Below, in pieces: positions 1-11,239 of a stretch of DNA of 64,000 bases. Source of the stretch: Tetrahymena elliotti 4EA. Lineage: Eukaryota; Ciliophora; Oligohymenophorea; Hymenostomatida; Tetrahymenidae. The notes under the pieces were generated by a model. It was not told the DNA's origin and did no database searches. It saw only the letters and a program-made list of their open reading frames with translations. Both the position numbers and the translations under genes were made by a program. Positions within the stretch are counted from its first letter, which is position 1, and the number at the start of each line of letters is the position of its first letter. The DNA is taken from contig JH720337.1 in the NCBI GenBank assembly GCA_000231825.2, positions 231,122 through 295,121 on the forward strand, written 5' to 3'.

Positions 1-1362
1 AGTAAAATTAACTCTTTGTAGAAGTTCTTGCTTTTATAAAACATTGAAATTTTCTAATTATATTTGTTTCTAATTTGGAGAGTAATTTGCAATTTAACTA
101 AGCTAAATCTTCTTTTTATTCTAAACCTAAAAAGTAGATGGATTAGTTTTATTTTCAAAATCAATTGACTTTATTGGTCTGTGAATAGATGAATTACTAC
201 TAGTTCTTGAATTATAATTAGATTCTTCTTCTTGAACTTGAGATATTCCTATTTATGGCAGTTCAAGTTAAGAATCACTTTAAGGGTTAAATGAAAAGAC
301 TTTATCAGTTTATGTAATTACTAAATCTGGAGCATAGATCTCTGTCTTTTAAGAAGCTTTTCTAGTGTCTGTGTTGATTTTTCTTAGATCTTCAATCATT
401 TTATTCATTTAGAAATTAGGATCATGCTTATCTGGAATTTTCAGAGACTTTGATAAATCTGGTGAAAGTACTGAGTTATTATTTGTTGCAGGTTTGATAG
501 GAGACACACCAACAGGAGAATGTAGAGATGACTACTCATCTTACAATTATTTTTCCAATGCAGCTAATTCATTGATAGCCTCATTTGTGTCAATCATAAA
601 TGAAAATAACTTATTGAATTCCTGATCAAAATATGTAGATAAATTCTTTGAAAATATTTTAAATCTTTATTAGGTATCTATGCACATATCCCTGAATATT
701 TTTTTAGATATTTTTAATTCTAAATATCCTTTGTGAAACTTTTATAGATTTTTATTCAATTAATTATATCTATCATTATTGTTTTTTAAGTCATCCAGAA
801 TTACTTATATTGAAGATTCCTTAATAAATTTCTCCTCTAAAACAATTCTTGAAGTAGCACGCTTTAATTAGTTTTGCATTGACTCAATCATAGATTTTTC
901 AAAGTTTAAAATTTTCTTTTATTGTGATTAGATAAGCAACTAAAGTTCATCATTAAAGAGTTTTGCTTGATTAGCTGTTAATTTCGTTTTTAAAACTTAT
1001 GATTTTTCATTAAATAATGAGAATTTTTATTCTTAGTCTTTGCCATTTAAGCACTACATCATATTAAAATCTATTTCACTAGGTTTGCTGTCCTGACCTC
1101 TTAAATTTCTAGCTCCATTTTTTATCTATTCATGATAGTTATTTAAATTATCTTCGTCTTCTAGCTTTATCTTTTAAAATTTTTTGAAATTATTAATCAT
1201 CTCCATTAATGGAATATGCATATTTCTATGAATGTCCCTATGCTTTTTTAAGCAATTCTCACACATCAGCTTCTAGTAGCAAGAGTTTACTAAGCAAACA
1301 TATTAAACATATTAATTGTGCTCAGGACAAAAAATATTTAAACTGCTTGCATCCAAATTCAT
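1..1362 (-). CDS. B-box zinc-finger coiled-coil protein, C-terminus beyond window
   Basis: One uninterrupted frame of 454 codons (TAA/TAG as Gln) from the ATG at 1362 down to the window edge, so the C-terminus is missing. The first 45 residues carry a B-box-type zinc-binding pattern: CPEH near residue 12, then a Cys pair, C-E-N-C and a final H-x3-H. This is the fold used by TRIM-type proteins for protein contacts. A helical, Lys/Glu/Gln-rich stretch of about 230 residues follows and probably forms coiled coil, then a Ser/Asn-rich tail. No RING is visible, so a ubiquitin-ligase role cannot be claimed. The neighbour at 1938-3908 also has a B-box and lies on the same strand, which suggests but does not prove an old tandem duplication. 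The family is large in ciliates; the specific function is unknown. Confidence 0.8.
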
Positions 1363-1937
1363 AGAACCTAATTTATATTATTTATATACTGACTATTATC
1401 TTCTGATACTATATGCTAATTAAAAAAATAAATAAGCAATAATTTTTTAATATTTTATAAAACTAAATGAAATTTATTTAATTTAATAATGATAACTAAA
1501 TTAGTCAGTGATAAAATCTTCTTATTCAATAGTAAATGGTTATTAGCTTTTTAATAATTATCCACTCACTTTCTCAGTCAATGAATTATATACATAAGTA
1601 GATATCTTAAATTGTATAACCTCCTCATTACATAAAAGCAACTAAAAAAAGAAGTTTCAAACACTTTTTATCTTTAAATTGTGAATATATTTTAACTTAA
1701 CCAAAATAACTATATAAACTGTAAAAAAATTAAAACCAAAGGAAATTCTAAACGAATTTTTAGCTAATATATTTATTTACTTTTTTGATAAATAACTCCT
1801 GAAAATAAAAAAATAAATCATTAATTTTTAAAGAAAATATGTATCCCCTTGATGAACAATTTAAAAATATAATTAATTAATTTAATCCATAATTAAACAC
1901 ATATTTTTTAACACTAGTAAAGTAAATATCTATTTTA
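1363..1937. other. Intergenic, AT-rich
   Basis: Gap between two co-oriented minus-strand genes. It must hold the 3' end of the RING/B-box gene and the promoter of the B-box gene. I see only AT-rich simple sequence with no open frame worth calling. Confidence 0.6.
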
Positions 1938-3908
1938 TCATATTTTATTATTCTTTAAATATTAACTCATATTAAATACCTCTTAATCTTTTGGTTCAGT
2001 ATTAACATTTCTCCTCAGAGAGTTTGCTCTATACTGACTAGATTTTTTTAAATTTTCTTTCATTTTTTCAAAATCCTAGTCTAATTATCTAGAAATCTAT
2101 TCGTTATAATTGTATTAAGAAAATAAATATAAGCTTGAAATAATAATTTATTTGAAATTAAATAGTGTAAAATGAAAAAATATAATTACTCCTAGGCTTT
2201 CTTGTGATTATAAATTGTTTGTAAATGAAGTGCTTGAAGTATCTAATTATTTTTTATCTAAAAATTCATTTTTTTTATCAATCATATCATATTTTTTTTC
2301 AATTTGATGTTTAAAATCACCTGAAGAGTTTAAATTTTCTTTATTTTTGTCTTAAGAACTCATTCTTCTTTTTGGTAAAACTATTTACTCTTAATCTTCA
2401 GTATATGTGTAAGTCGAATTAGTATTTTGTATAGATCCTTAGAATTTTTTTTCAATATTTTAAAGTTCAAATATCTGATCTTCAATTAAAGATTTTATAT
2501 TTAAGAACTAATTTTTTTTATTTATGTGATTAGAGAATATTTGCTTAGCAATTGAAAACTATTCATGTAAAATTGAATTATTATTTAAGAGAGCCTTTTC
2601 ATCAATAGACTTGCTATTCAATCCATAATAATTAATCAACTTATACTATATAAAATTAACAAATAATTTTGATTTATTAATAAAAAATAACAATTAAATT
2701 TTTACTTCTTCTTTGATTTTTAAATGTTCTTGGATTTACTCTTCATTCCTTTTAAAGTTTACAATTTGCTTTTCAATTTATTTAATTGTTTCGTCTAAGT
2801 CTCTTTGAGATTTTTTAGATATTTCTTCTGTTTGTTAAATAAGTTATGAGCATGTTTCGTCTACTTTTTATTTGAGAACCTATTTCAAAGATTTATTAAT
2901 TTTCTTAAAATAAAATAATAAAAATACATTAAAAACTGTAGTGATTTCTAATTTTAGGTTTTTTTAAATTTGCTAAATTTCATTTTTTTATTAATAAACT
3001 GCTTCTTTCTTATTAATAATTGTTGCCATACTATTATCCAAGTCAAATTTATAGTCTTCTAGAATTTATTTAACAATTGGATAAGACTTTTTTATTGTTT
3101 TAACATTATGATCTTTATGAACTCCATGAATAATACATTCAGGACATATACATAGATTCTTGCAATCAAAGCAAAAATAGTTTACTTCTTCATCATCATG
3201 CACTTTACATATTCTTCTAATTCGAAATATTAAATAATTTAAATTGAATCAAAGAAATTAAATATTTTATTTACTAACTATCCTCAAGAAAAGAATTCCT
3301 CTAATATCTTGAATTATCGTTTTAATTGTATTCTTTGTCATCTTCATAAGTAGTAGTCAATAATTTTTAGTTAGCATTTCCACTTGAAAATTATTGTTAT
3401 ATCCTAGAAAAATTCTCCTTTTATCCAAATCTCTAATATTCTTCCTTATTAGAGGTATTTCTTAATTATCCTTTATTAATGTTAGAAAAGTTATCCATCT
3501 TTTTTATTTAATCTTGTAATATCCTTTCCATATATTGATTCCTCATATCATCCTCTCTTGCTATATTATGCTAAAAATAATATGATAAAAAGAATAAATA
3601 AAATTTAATTATACAATTTAGCTTTCTTCAGGAGGATGAGAAATTATTAGTTTTTCTAATTCATAAATACTAGAGTGGTCTAGAGAAGTAACTTTCCCAC
3701 AAATTTAACAAGTAAAATTCTATTTTAATAATTAATTGTTACAATCTTTTGAAAATAGTATTCTAAAATATACTTTCTTTTTATATGAGAATTTGTAGTA
3801 TTAAAGTGAAGAGCATGATAGACATAAATCATGTCCGCACTGTAAAGACAATAAATTGTCAGGTTATTCTTTACATTCATAGCAAAAATCAGTTTATTTA
3901 AAACTCAT
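1938..3908 (-). CDS. RING plus B-box (TRIM-like) coiled-coil protein
   Basis: Five exons: 3908-3615, 3570-3275, 3216-2706, 2645-2190 and 2096-1938. All phases fit and give 571 residues ending on TGA. Residues about 8-85 form a RING-like cross-brace (C-x2-C, then QCGHD, C-x2-C and a late CQICG). After an Asn/Gln-rich linker, exon 3 opens with a B-box: CKVHDD, CFDCKNLCICPEC and a closing H-x3-H. A long Lys/Glu/Gln-rich helical segment follows. RING, B-box and coiled coil in this order define TRIM proteins, which usually act as E3 ubiquitin ligases, so ligase activity is inferred from architecture. The fourth intron (2097-2189) is a multiple of 3 and free of TGA; it is called an intron because its translation is hydrophobic and unlike its flanks. 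If it is retained, the protein is 31 residues longer. Confidence 0.8.
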
Positions 3909-4651
3909 TTAATATCAATCTTTACAAAAATTTATTTATTTTTTGAAGTCTAATTTTTTGTTATGTTTTGATAAATCAAATATTCAAATCTTTAATTAAT
4001 TTCACATTATTTGAATTTCAAGATAAACCCAAAATGAAACCATTATTTGTGATTAATTATATTATATAGGAGCCGTTGAGTAACAATCAAAATATTAAAA
4101 TAATTAAAAAGAAAAGAATTTGATTTATTTATTTATCAATTCTCCTTTCAATCAAATATTAAAAAAATAATTTTTCTTCATCGAGACTGTAATTTATGGC
4201 TATTAAATAACATATTTTGCTCTACAAGTTAATTAATTATTTTTTAGATTCATCATATTATTTTATTAGCCTTTCAAATATATTTTATAAAAAAAATTTT
4301 TTAAAAGTAAAAGTAAAGTTTATCTTGTAAATCTATTTAATTTTTTTAAATTAACATCCAATAAAATTAATTTGACAATTTCAAAAATAAAATTTCATTT
4401 TATCCACTAAATTCTGGCTTTTGGATTTGATAAAGAAAGAAAAAATAATATTATCAAAAGAGAATAGCATATTAGAGTACGAAATAAAGAGTTAGAAATC
4501 AATAAATAGTATTTTTAGATAAGATCAAAAGTATAAGAAATAATTTTAGTAATTTTTTGTAATTAGTAGAAATGGGATGGTTAAATCATTTTTCGAATCT
4601 ATTTATATTCTAATATTTTCATAAATTGTCTTACGTTGCAATTTTTAAAAT
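3909..4651. other. Intergenic, AT-rich
   Basis: Upstream region of the TRIM-like gene and downstream region of the small gene at 4652-5194. Homopolymer-rich; no supported gene or element seen. Confidence 0.6.
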
Positions 4652-5194
4652 TCATTGTAATGAAGTGTGTGATAACTGATTATTTTTACTGTTGCTATTT
4701 GCCTCATTTTAAATCTAAGCTTATTTCTATGCTTCATCCAATTAACTTTGCTCTATAAAATACTTTTTCAAAATTTCCTTTTTTTCAAGAATTTCATCAA
4801 TATTATAGCCTAAAGCCCTCGCTTTAATCAAAGCATGATTAACTCTATTCCCATCAAGAAAACTAAATTTAAGATACAATTTCCAAAAATCTTTAGCGAC
4901 ATCCTTTATAAACTGCTAATACTCAGATTTATCATTAGCATCAAAATTATTTTGTAAATATTAATAGTCAATGTGATAAGAGCTAGAAGAGGCAAATTGA
5001 CTTTACAATTTTTTATTAGAGCTACTTTAATTATTTTATTAGTATTACATGTTGTGATTTTAGTCTAAAAAGTGATACATTTTATCTCTAAGATCAGTTA
5101 TTGAATCTATCAGCATCGTAAAATCTTCGCTTAGTCTTTAAACTCTTTTAATTAAATTATCATAACTTATTTTTGCTGATTCTTATTCATCCAT
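4652..5194 (-). CDS. Hypothetical protein, 180 residues, intronless
   Basis: A single open frame of 181 codons ending in TGA. The N-terminal 45 residues look helical (MDEQESAKISYDNLIKR onward). A short Gln/Asn/Ser-rich linker follows, then a conserved-looking block around residues 85-140 with DVAKDFWKLYLKF and GNRVNHALIKARALGYNIDE, and finally a Gln-rich end. I do not recognise the family. The aromatic and charged content of the central block and the clean frame argue for a real gene. It is divergently arranged with Y14/RBM8A, sharing a 355-bp upstream region. No signal peptide or membrane segment is visible. Confidence 0.75.
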
Positions 5195-5549
5195 TTGTTT
5201 ATAAAAAATGTTTCTTTTTTTGCTATTTATATTTTGTTTATTAACAAGAATTTAATAATACCATAAATATAATTTGTTTTCCTGATAGATTGATTATTAA
5301 ATAGTAATAACCAATAATTTATATTAAAGTATTAAATCAAACACTTCACAAGATGTTAAAACTAGACATATTTTTTTTAATTAATAAAAAATCATTTAAT
5401 GCATCGTATATTAAATACAACACATTATATCTTTGCCTCAGAATTTAAAGTATCAATTAATTTAATTTATTAAGAAAATATAAAAAAAGTAAAGAATTTT
5501 TAAAAAATTAGCTAATAACACATAATAGATAGCAAATATTAAATAGGAG
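5195..5549. promoter_or_regulatory. Divergent intergenic region between small gene and Y14
   Basis: 355 bp between two genes read outward, so promoters of both must lie here or in the 5' ends. Only AT-rich sequence is visible; no motif can be assigned. Confidence 0.45.
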
Positions 5550-6072
5550 ATGAGTAAAAATTTATCAAACATGGCAGAAAGATATTAAGGTGAATCAGGT
5601 GTATTCACTTCTTTGGATAATAATGATGGTGATGGTCCTTTAAAGTGTAAGATTTAAAATTTTGATTTTTTAAAAATATTAATTTGGCTTTGAAGATATT
5701 TATTTGAAATTAAAAACTACTAAATAGCTGTCGATGGTTGGTTGTTATTCGTTACTGGTCTCCATGAGGAAACTACTGATGACCAAATATATGATGCATT
5801 TGGAGAATTTGGTGAAATTAAAAATTGTCACTTGAATTTAGATAGAAGATCAGGATATGTTAAGGGTTATGCATTAGTTTAATATGAAAATCTTTAACAT
5901 GCATAGGACGCAATTAAGGGTATTATTTTCATAAATAGGAGAATGATATTTGGGAATAAATTTTAAATATTATAAAAAAAAAGGACTTAATGGAACAACC
6001 ATTTTAGATAGATAAATTACAGTTGACTGGGCTTTCAAGAGACCTATTGCTAAAAATAGTGGAAGAAAGTGA
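5550..6072 (+). CDS. RBM8A: RNA-binding protein Y14/RBM8A (exon junction complex core)
   Basis: Three exons (5550-5646, 5728-5919, 5984-6072) give 125 residues with perfect phase and a TGA stop. The centre is one [21 protein letters not shown] holds RNP2, the helix has [19 protein letters not shown], and RNP1 is VKGYALVQYE, closing with TVDWAFKRP. This is very close to animal Y14 ([27 protein letters not shown]). Y14 binds MAGOH through its RRM face and, with eIF4A3, marks spliced junctions in mRNA. The short acidic N-terminus and a basic tail (KNSGRK) match the family, although the tail is shorter than the animal Arg/Ser tail. The second intron falls inside the RRM. The identification rests on near-continuous motif identity and is firm. 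Confidence 0.95.
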
Positions 6073-6691
6073 TAAAAAAGAAAATATAAAGAATCTTAAT
6101 ATTTTAATTAAAGCAAAAAATATTTCAAAATATTGATTTGGAAAGTTGTGTATATAATATAATATTTAGTGATTTGCAAATTTAACTAAAATTTATTTTA
6201 AGACTTCAAAAAAATAGTTTAATTGTGAAAAATAATCAAATTTATTCTCTTAGATATCCTTTTAAAATTAAAAATTAGTAATTAAAATATTTATTTTACT
6301 TATCGCTTAAAATTTTACTATGTCTTACTTATCCTTGAGGAATTTTTAGTTATTCTTTATTTAATTTATTTTAATAAAAAACAAAACATCCTTTTTTTTT
6401 TTGGAAAAGATTAATGAATATCAAAATCTATTTACCAAATAATTTTTTTACAATAATTTGATGGCGATATTATTGTATTTTCAAATTATTTATTTGTATT
6501 TTTCTCAACTTAGATATTAAATTCAATTAAATCTAATTAAAAATGAAACCTATGAAAACACTAAAAATAAATATGAACACTAGTTTGAGATAAAAAAATA
6601 ATTTAATTTAATTTAAATTTACTTTTAATAGATTAATATCCTTTAATAATTTTGAATAAGTTAAATATTTTGAAATTATTTTAGTGATTAG
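6073..6691. other. Intergenic between convergent genes
   Basis: 3' flanks of Y14 and of the minus-strand gene at 6692-8418. Poly-T/A runs only; nothing further supported. Confidence 0.6.
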
Positions 6692-8418
6692 TCAACTTTC
6701 TGTTTATAATTTTTAATGGATATATTGTTGTATTTCATTTCCTTCATCATATTAAGATTGGTCATATACTTAAGAAGAATTTTATGAGGAACTCCTTCTT
6801 CTGCTTTTATCTTGATGATTTTAAATGTTTTATTTTTAATTTTAAGAATTTTAATAAATATTTTATTTGATCTAATCTATCATTTACCCAAACTTCTTTA
6901 CTTAGTTTGTTGGCATTTATTTATAGAGCAACTTACTTGTTTTTTCAATTTCATTTATAAGGTTATAATTAATCATCATCATTTGTGCTTCATTTTAAAT
7001 CTTTTATTTTTTTAATTCTTCCAACCTTGATTGTAAAGATAGTAAATAGTGTTTTTTGTAAACTTTCCCTTCTCCATCTACTAAATTTGACATATTATTT
7101 TTTATAGGATTATAAAACTATGAAATATTTATATCTTCACTCTATTTGCTCTAAAAATGAGAGTCTTTTTTTGATAAAAAATTTTAAAATGCTCCTTAAC
7201 TTAGTTTAGTACCCTAATTATCACTCTAACTATCAATATATCTATATAAATTATTTTCGTGGAGCTTTTAATCAGTTTTATAAAATCTCTTGTAAGGGTT
7301 GTTCCTTTTTTACTTAAAAATTTTTTTGGTTTTCGATATTTTAAATGAATTTTAAATTTACAATTCTGAAATAATTGCTTGTTGTGCTTAGTGAAGGTTT
7401 AGACAAATCATCATCCATCTAAGAATAAGAAGGGTTAAGTGGAGTATCACTTGATTTGAATATAGCATATCCTGAAATTGAATTATCTCTCCTGTCATTA
7501 TTTGTTGAGGTCTTCGAGTTTTATATAAAAAATCCATCTTAGCTCTTTTGCTAAGAGTTAAAAGCTGTTTCTGGATCAATTTCATTTAGAAAATTATTCA
7601 TATTTTATGTTGGTGATTTGACTATAGAATACATATTGATCATATTATTATCAATAGAATCAGGGATATTATTCTGAAGACTGATGGAATTACTTTTTAA
7701 TTCCATACTTTAATTTATTTTATCAAGTTTAGGATGAGTTTGCTTAATAAAATCAATTTAATTGTAATTAAATTTCTTTAACTTTTCATTGATTTACTAA
7801 TTACTAAACTCTATGTCTATATTTTCATTTGTGCAAAAATTGTATTTTTTATCAAGAAAGTTATTCTATTGATACGTTTAATTTTATTACATTTCTTATT
7901 TTCTTAACTCATTTTTTCTTGATGGAGACTTTCTATAACTTTCTAAGATATCATCTATGTGTACATAATTACACTCATTTTTATTCAAGCTTACACTCAT
8001 TTGACTTAATCTCATTGCTTATCCATTTTTTTATTTTTTAGTTGCATAAAACTAGTCGTTAGCTAATTAATTATCATAAAAAATGTGAAAAATTAATAAA
8101 AATATTTTTATATTTACTCTGCTTCATAATCATTGATGGAGTTAAACTACTTCTATGAATACTTAATCTTTTAGGAGAGTGTATTTTAGATTAAGCAAAT
8201 GAATTAAAGCTCTGATTTTATCTGTTTGCTGTATTCAATTAGCTATTTTTCTTAGTACTTGACATAGTAGTAGAAATCTGATTAGATTTTAAGTAAAAAC
8301 TTTGACTCATTTCATTGAAAGCTTGTCTCCTTTACTAAATCTTTACAGGAGTATGCAAGTTTTCATTGCAAACATCTTTATTTGTTTTATTCAATCCAAT
8401 ATTTTAAACATAAAGCAT
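6692..8418 (-). CDS. Hypothetical Ser/Asn/Gln-rich protein with C-terminal coiled coil
   Basis: Three exons (8418-8118, 8062-7362, 7312-6692) give 540 residues. The start ATG at 8418 is the first in frame after a TGA. Most of the protein is low-complexity, rich in Ser, Asn, Gln and Lys, with phospho-site-like patches (HSPKRLSIHRSS, VKSPTQN). About residues 430-475 are helical and heptad-like (SLQSRLEELKKQK, MMMINYNLINEIEKTSKLL). There is no signal peptide, membrane span or recognisable domain. Two plus-strand standard-code ORFs here are shadows. The gene is convergent with Y14 and divergent from PEX11. Function unknown. The first intron acceptor was chosen among nearby AG sites because only that one keeps frame. 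Confidence 0.72.
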
Positions 8419-9512
8419 AATAAATCTATGTTTGAAAATATGACTTCAACAAAAATTTGAAAATAGCAAAATGTAGTAAGATAGATATATTGACTATTCA
8501 ATAATATAAGTAATAATTATTATGGGAATAAATATAAGAACAATTAATAATCATTAAATAAAAATATTAATAAATAATTATTAAGTAATAATATTTTGCA
8601 AATCTAAAAAAATTAGCTCAAATGTAATCACTAACTTATTTCTTTTTAATTTTCTATTTTTTTTAATTTTACAAGTATTATTTAGTTAGTTCTTTTGATA
8701 ATATAATTTTCATTCTAAAACAGTCAAATAAGTATTTTATTATCAATTAATTGAACCTACTGAATTGACTTTTGTTCAATATTACATTTTCGTTCAGTTA
8801 AAATTAATAATTATTCACAAAGAAAGTCATTTTCAAGTTAAATAACAACTAAATCTATTATCTATCTGATAATAATAGATTTATTTTTATTTTATAAGTT
8901 AATTGTTTAAATTGCTAATCCATAAAAATAAAAAAAATTATTTATTTCTAAAATTATTTGTTGGGATACAAAATTAAACCATTAATGTTTTTGTTAAAGT
9001 TATGGTTTTATAAAAATAAAGATGGAGTTGTATAAAAAATAAAATTAAAAAAAAGAATTGTATACAATATGGATTTAACTGCAGCTTATAAATTTTTAAA
9101 TTTATTAATGCTAAGATGAGATGCAATAAATCTCATCTTTCGTTATTGAGTGATTTATTTAGAGAGTCCTAATCAAAAAATTTTATAAAAAAACTAGAAA
9201 TATTGGCTCATCTTCAATTTAGAATCATTCCATTATGACAGCAAAATTTGTTCGCAATTAAATTAGCCATTATTTGATTTCTTAATTAAAACAGGATTAT
9301 TAAATTCATGAGATTCTTCAAATTTGATAAATATTAAAATGTTAATTATTTTGATAATCATAATTAAATATTAAAAATAAAAGCAAAGTATTTATTAGAT
9401 ACTAAATTTCTGATAGAATTAAAATAGTTATTAAAACTTACACATTTTTACAAGGACCATAACGAAGGGAAAAAATATCAAAATGGGGCATTAGTGGCAT
9501 GTAGTTTAAAGG
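8419..9512. promoter_or_regulatory. Divergent intergenic region upstream of PEX11
   Basis: About 1.1 kb between two outward-facing genes. It holds the perfect inverted repeat listed at 9113-9139 and a short frame from the ATG at 9070 that hits TGA after 16 codons. Otherwise it is AT-rich and featureless. Confidence 0.5.
9113..9139. repeat. Perfect 10-bp inverted repeat, 7-nt loop
   Basis: AAGATGAGAT at 9113-9122 and its exact complement ATCTCATCTT at 9130-9139 enclose GCAATAA. It sits about 375 bp upstream of the PEX11 start. It could form a hairpin or be a dimeric protein site; no function can be assigned. Confidence 0.7.
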
Positions 9513-10648
9513 ATGTCTTAATTTCTTACAACAACTTAAGGAAGAGATAAAGTAAATATTCTTATAATATGTTAAATGAAACATTATGTCACTGATCTTT
9601 ACTAGAAATTTGACTAAACATAAATGCTTAACCTTAATTTTACTATTAATATCAATAGAGCTGTAGATTAATTTAGTATATTGCAATGCTTGTCTCATCA
9701 ATTATGAAACAAAGACTTAAATATTAAAAGGATGGTAGTAAATATTATGAAAAAGTTCTTAAGATGGAAAAACTTGGCAGCACTATGCTTATGACAAGAA
9801 AGGTAAATTGACTTTTTTTTCAATAATCAATTAGATTGCTAATTTATTTGATTAATGAAAACAGGTTTTAAGATTAGGAAAGCCTGCAACAAACTTAATG
9901 CAAATGATCATCTCAATTAAAAAATTAATTAACTCATAACATAATAAGCCATAAGAAACTAAGTTCTTATTGATAACAAAAGCATTAAAAGATTTTTGCT
10001 TAATGTCATATTACCTTTGTGATCATTTTGTTTGGCTTTCAAAAGTAAAAAACAATCTATAAAAATAAAATAAAAATCCATATTTAAATAAATAAATAAT
10101 AGATAAATATTCTTACGAAAGAGGCCATAGCAAAAAAAGTAGAAATTGTTGGATACAGTTTCTGGTTGGCAGCATTAATATTTATTATTGGATATGAAAC
10201 TGAGTACTTAAAAAATACATCAAAACTCACTGTAGGCATGGTAAATAAAATTTTATATAATTAGATTATATTTTTAGATAGAAAAAAGTTAAGCTAATTT
10301 TATTTTTAATATTTTATGTATTAGAATTAAGGGTTTAATAATAAACAGTCTTGATTGATATATATTTTAATTTTTTAATCAATAAAAGGAATGGACTTCT
10401 GATGAAGCTTAAAGAAAAAAGATGTAGTAATATTATTTAGAAATTTAAAAATGCATTATAGAGTTAACAAGAGCAGTACTTGATATACCAGTAAATTTTC
10501 TTTTCTTTAGTTTTTATTGTAAAATTGTTCATAAAAACAATAGGTCTCTTTATGGCATATTAAAAACGAATGGTTTAATACTACTTTGATAAGTTTCTTA
10601 GGTGTTATAACTTCATACATAGGTTGTATGCAATGCTGGTCAAAATGA
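9513..10648 (+). CDS. PEX11: Peroxisomal membrane proliferation factor PEX11
   Basis: Six exons (9513-9551, 9659-9802, 9865-10044, 10103-10240, 10389-10490, 10544-10648), all closing in phase 0, give 235 residues, the usual PEX11 length. The N-terminus shows the family signature across the first junction, GRDK then CRLIQYIAM. MTRKVLRLGKP follows, then LCDHFVWLSK, matching the 'RKLFRLGK' and 'D-x-xWL' blocks of PEX11. About residues 135-155 (SFWLAALIFIIGYE) and 210-230 (TTLISFLGVITSYIGCMQCW) are hydrophobic, the latter being the C-terminal membrane segment. PEX11 inserts an amphipathic helix into the peroxisome membrane and drives elongation before fission. The 13-codon first exon would be missed by most gene finders; it is supported by the GRDK-CRLIQY continuity. 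Confidence 0.92.
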
Positions 10649-11239
10649 AACTGCATATTTTAATTTGTAGAATTAATTTAGGAAACCATTTTAAAAATAT
10701 GAATTTACAAATTTTTGAGTCTTATCAAATTGATAATTCAAAGATGGGTTTATTATAGCAAAGAATTTTTTTAAAAATTAATAAAAGAGTGAGGTTAAAA
10801 TCTCATTCTAAACAAATAAAATAATTTATTATTATATTTTATACATCAAACTAAAAAATAAGTTAAATTTTGTCTTTTTAGTAGTTTTATCTTCATTAAA
10901 TTATCCAAACTAAAAATTTAATTTACTTTTTTTATTTACTTCAAAATAAATTTTGATCAATATTTTATTGACAAAAATATAAAATTTATGTTTTTTGTTG
11001 ATTTAGCTGGTTTTAAAATAATGGATGGAATCCAGTAATAACACTCTTGGATAAACATTTTGAAAGATTTTTAAAACATAATAAATGAAAAGGAGAAGAT
11101 TTTTTAGGAAATATTTAAGGAAAGGAGAATATATATAAGGAAAGAATAAATATATATCATATATAATATATAAAAGTAGAATTTTATATGTATTTATTTA
11201 TTATGTAATGTAATTTTATTCACTTTAATTCTTTTCAGC
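10649..11239. other. Intergenic between convergent genes
   Basis: 3' flanks of PEX11 and the coiled-coil gene. It contains AT dinucleotide tracts near 11130-11190 and no supported gene. Confidence 0.6.

Noticed and set aside
9438..9701. 87-residue minus-strand ORF over the PEX11 5' end
   Set aside because: It covers the PEX11 first exon, first intron and start of exon 2, which are supported by the GRDK-CRLIQY continuity on the plus strand.
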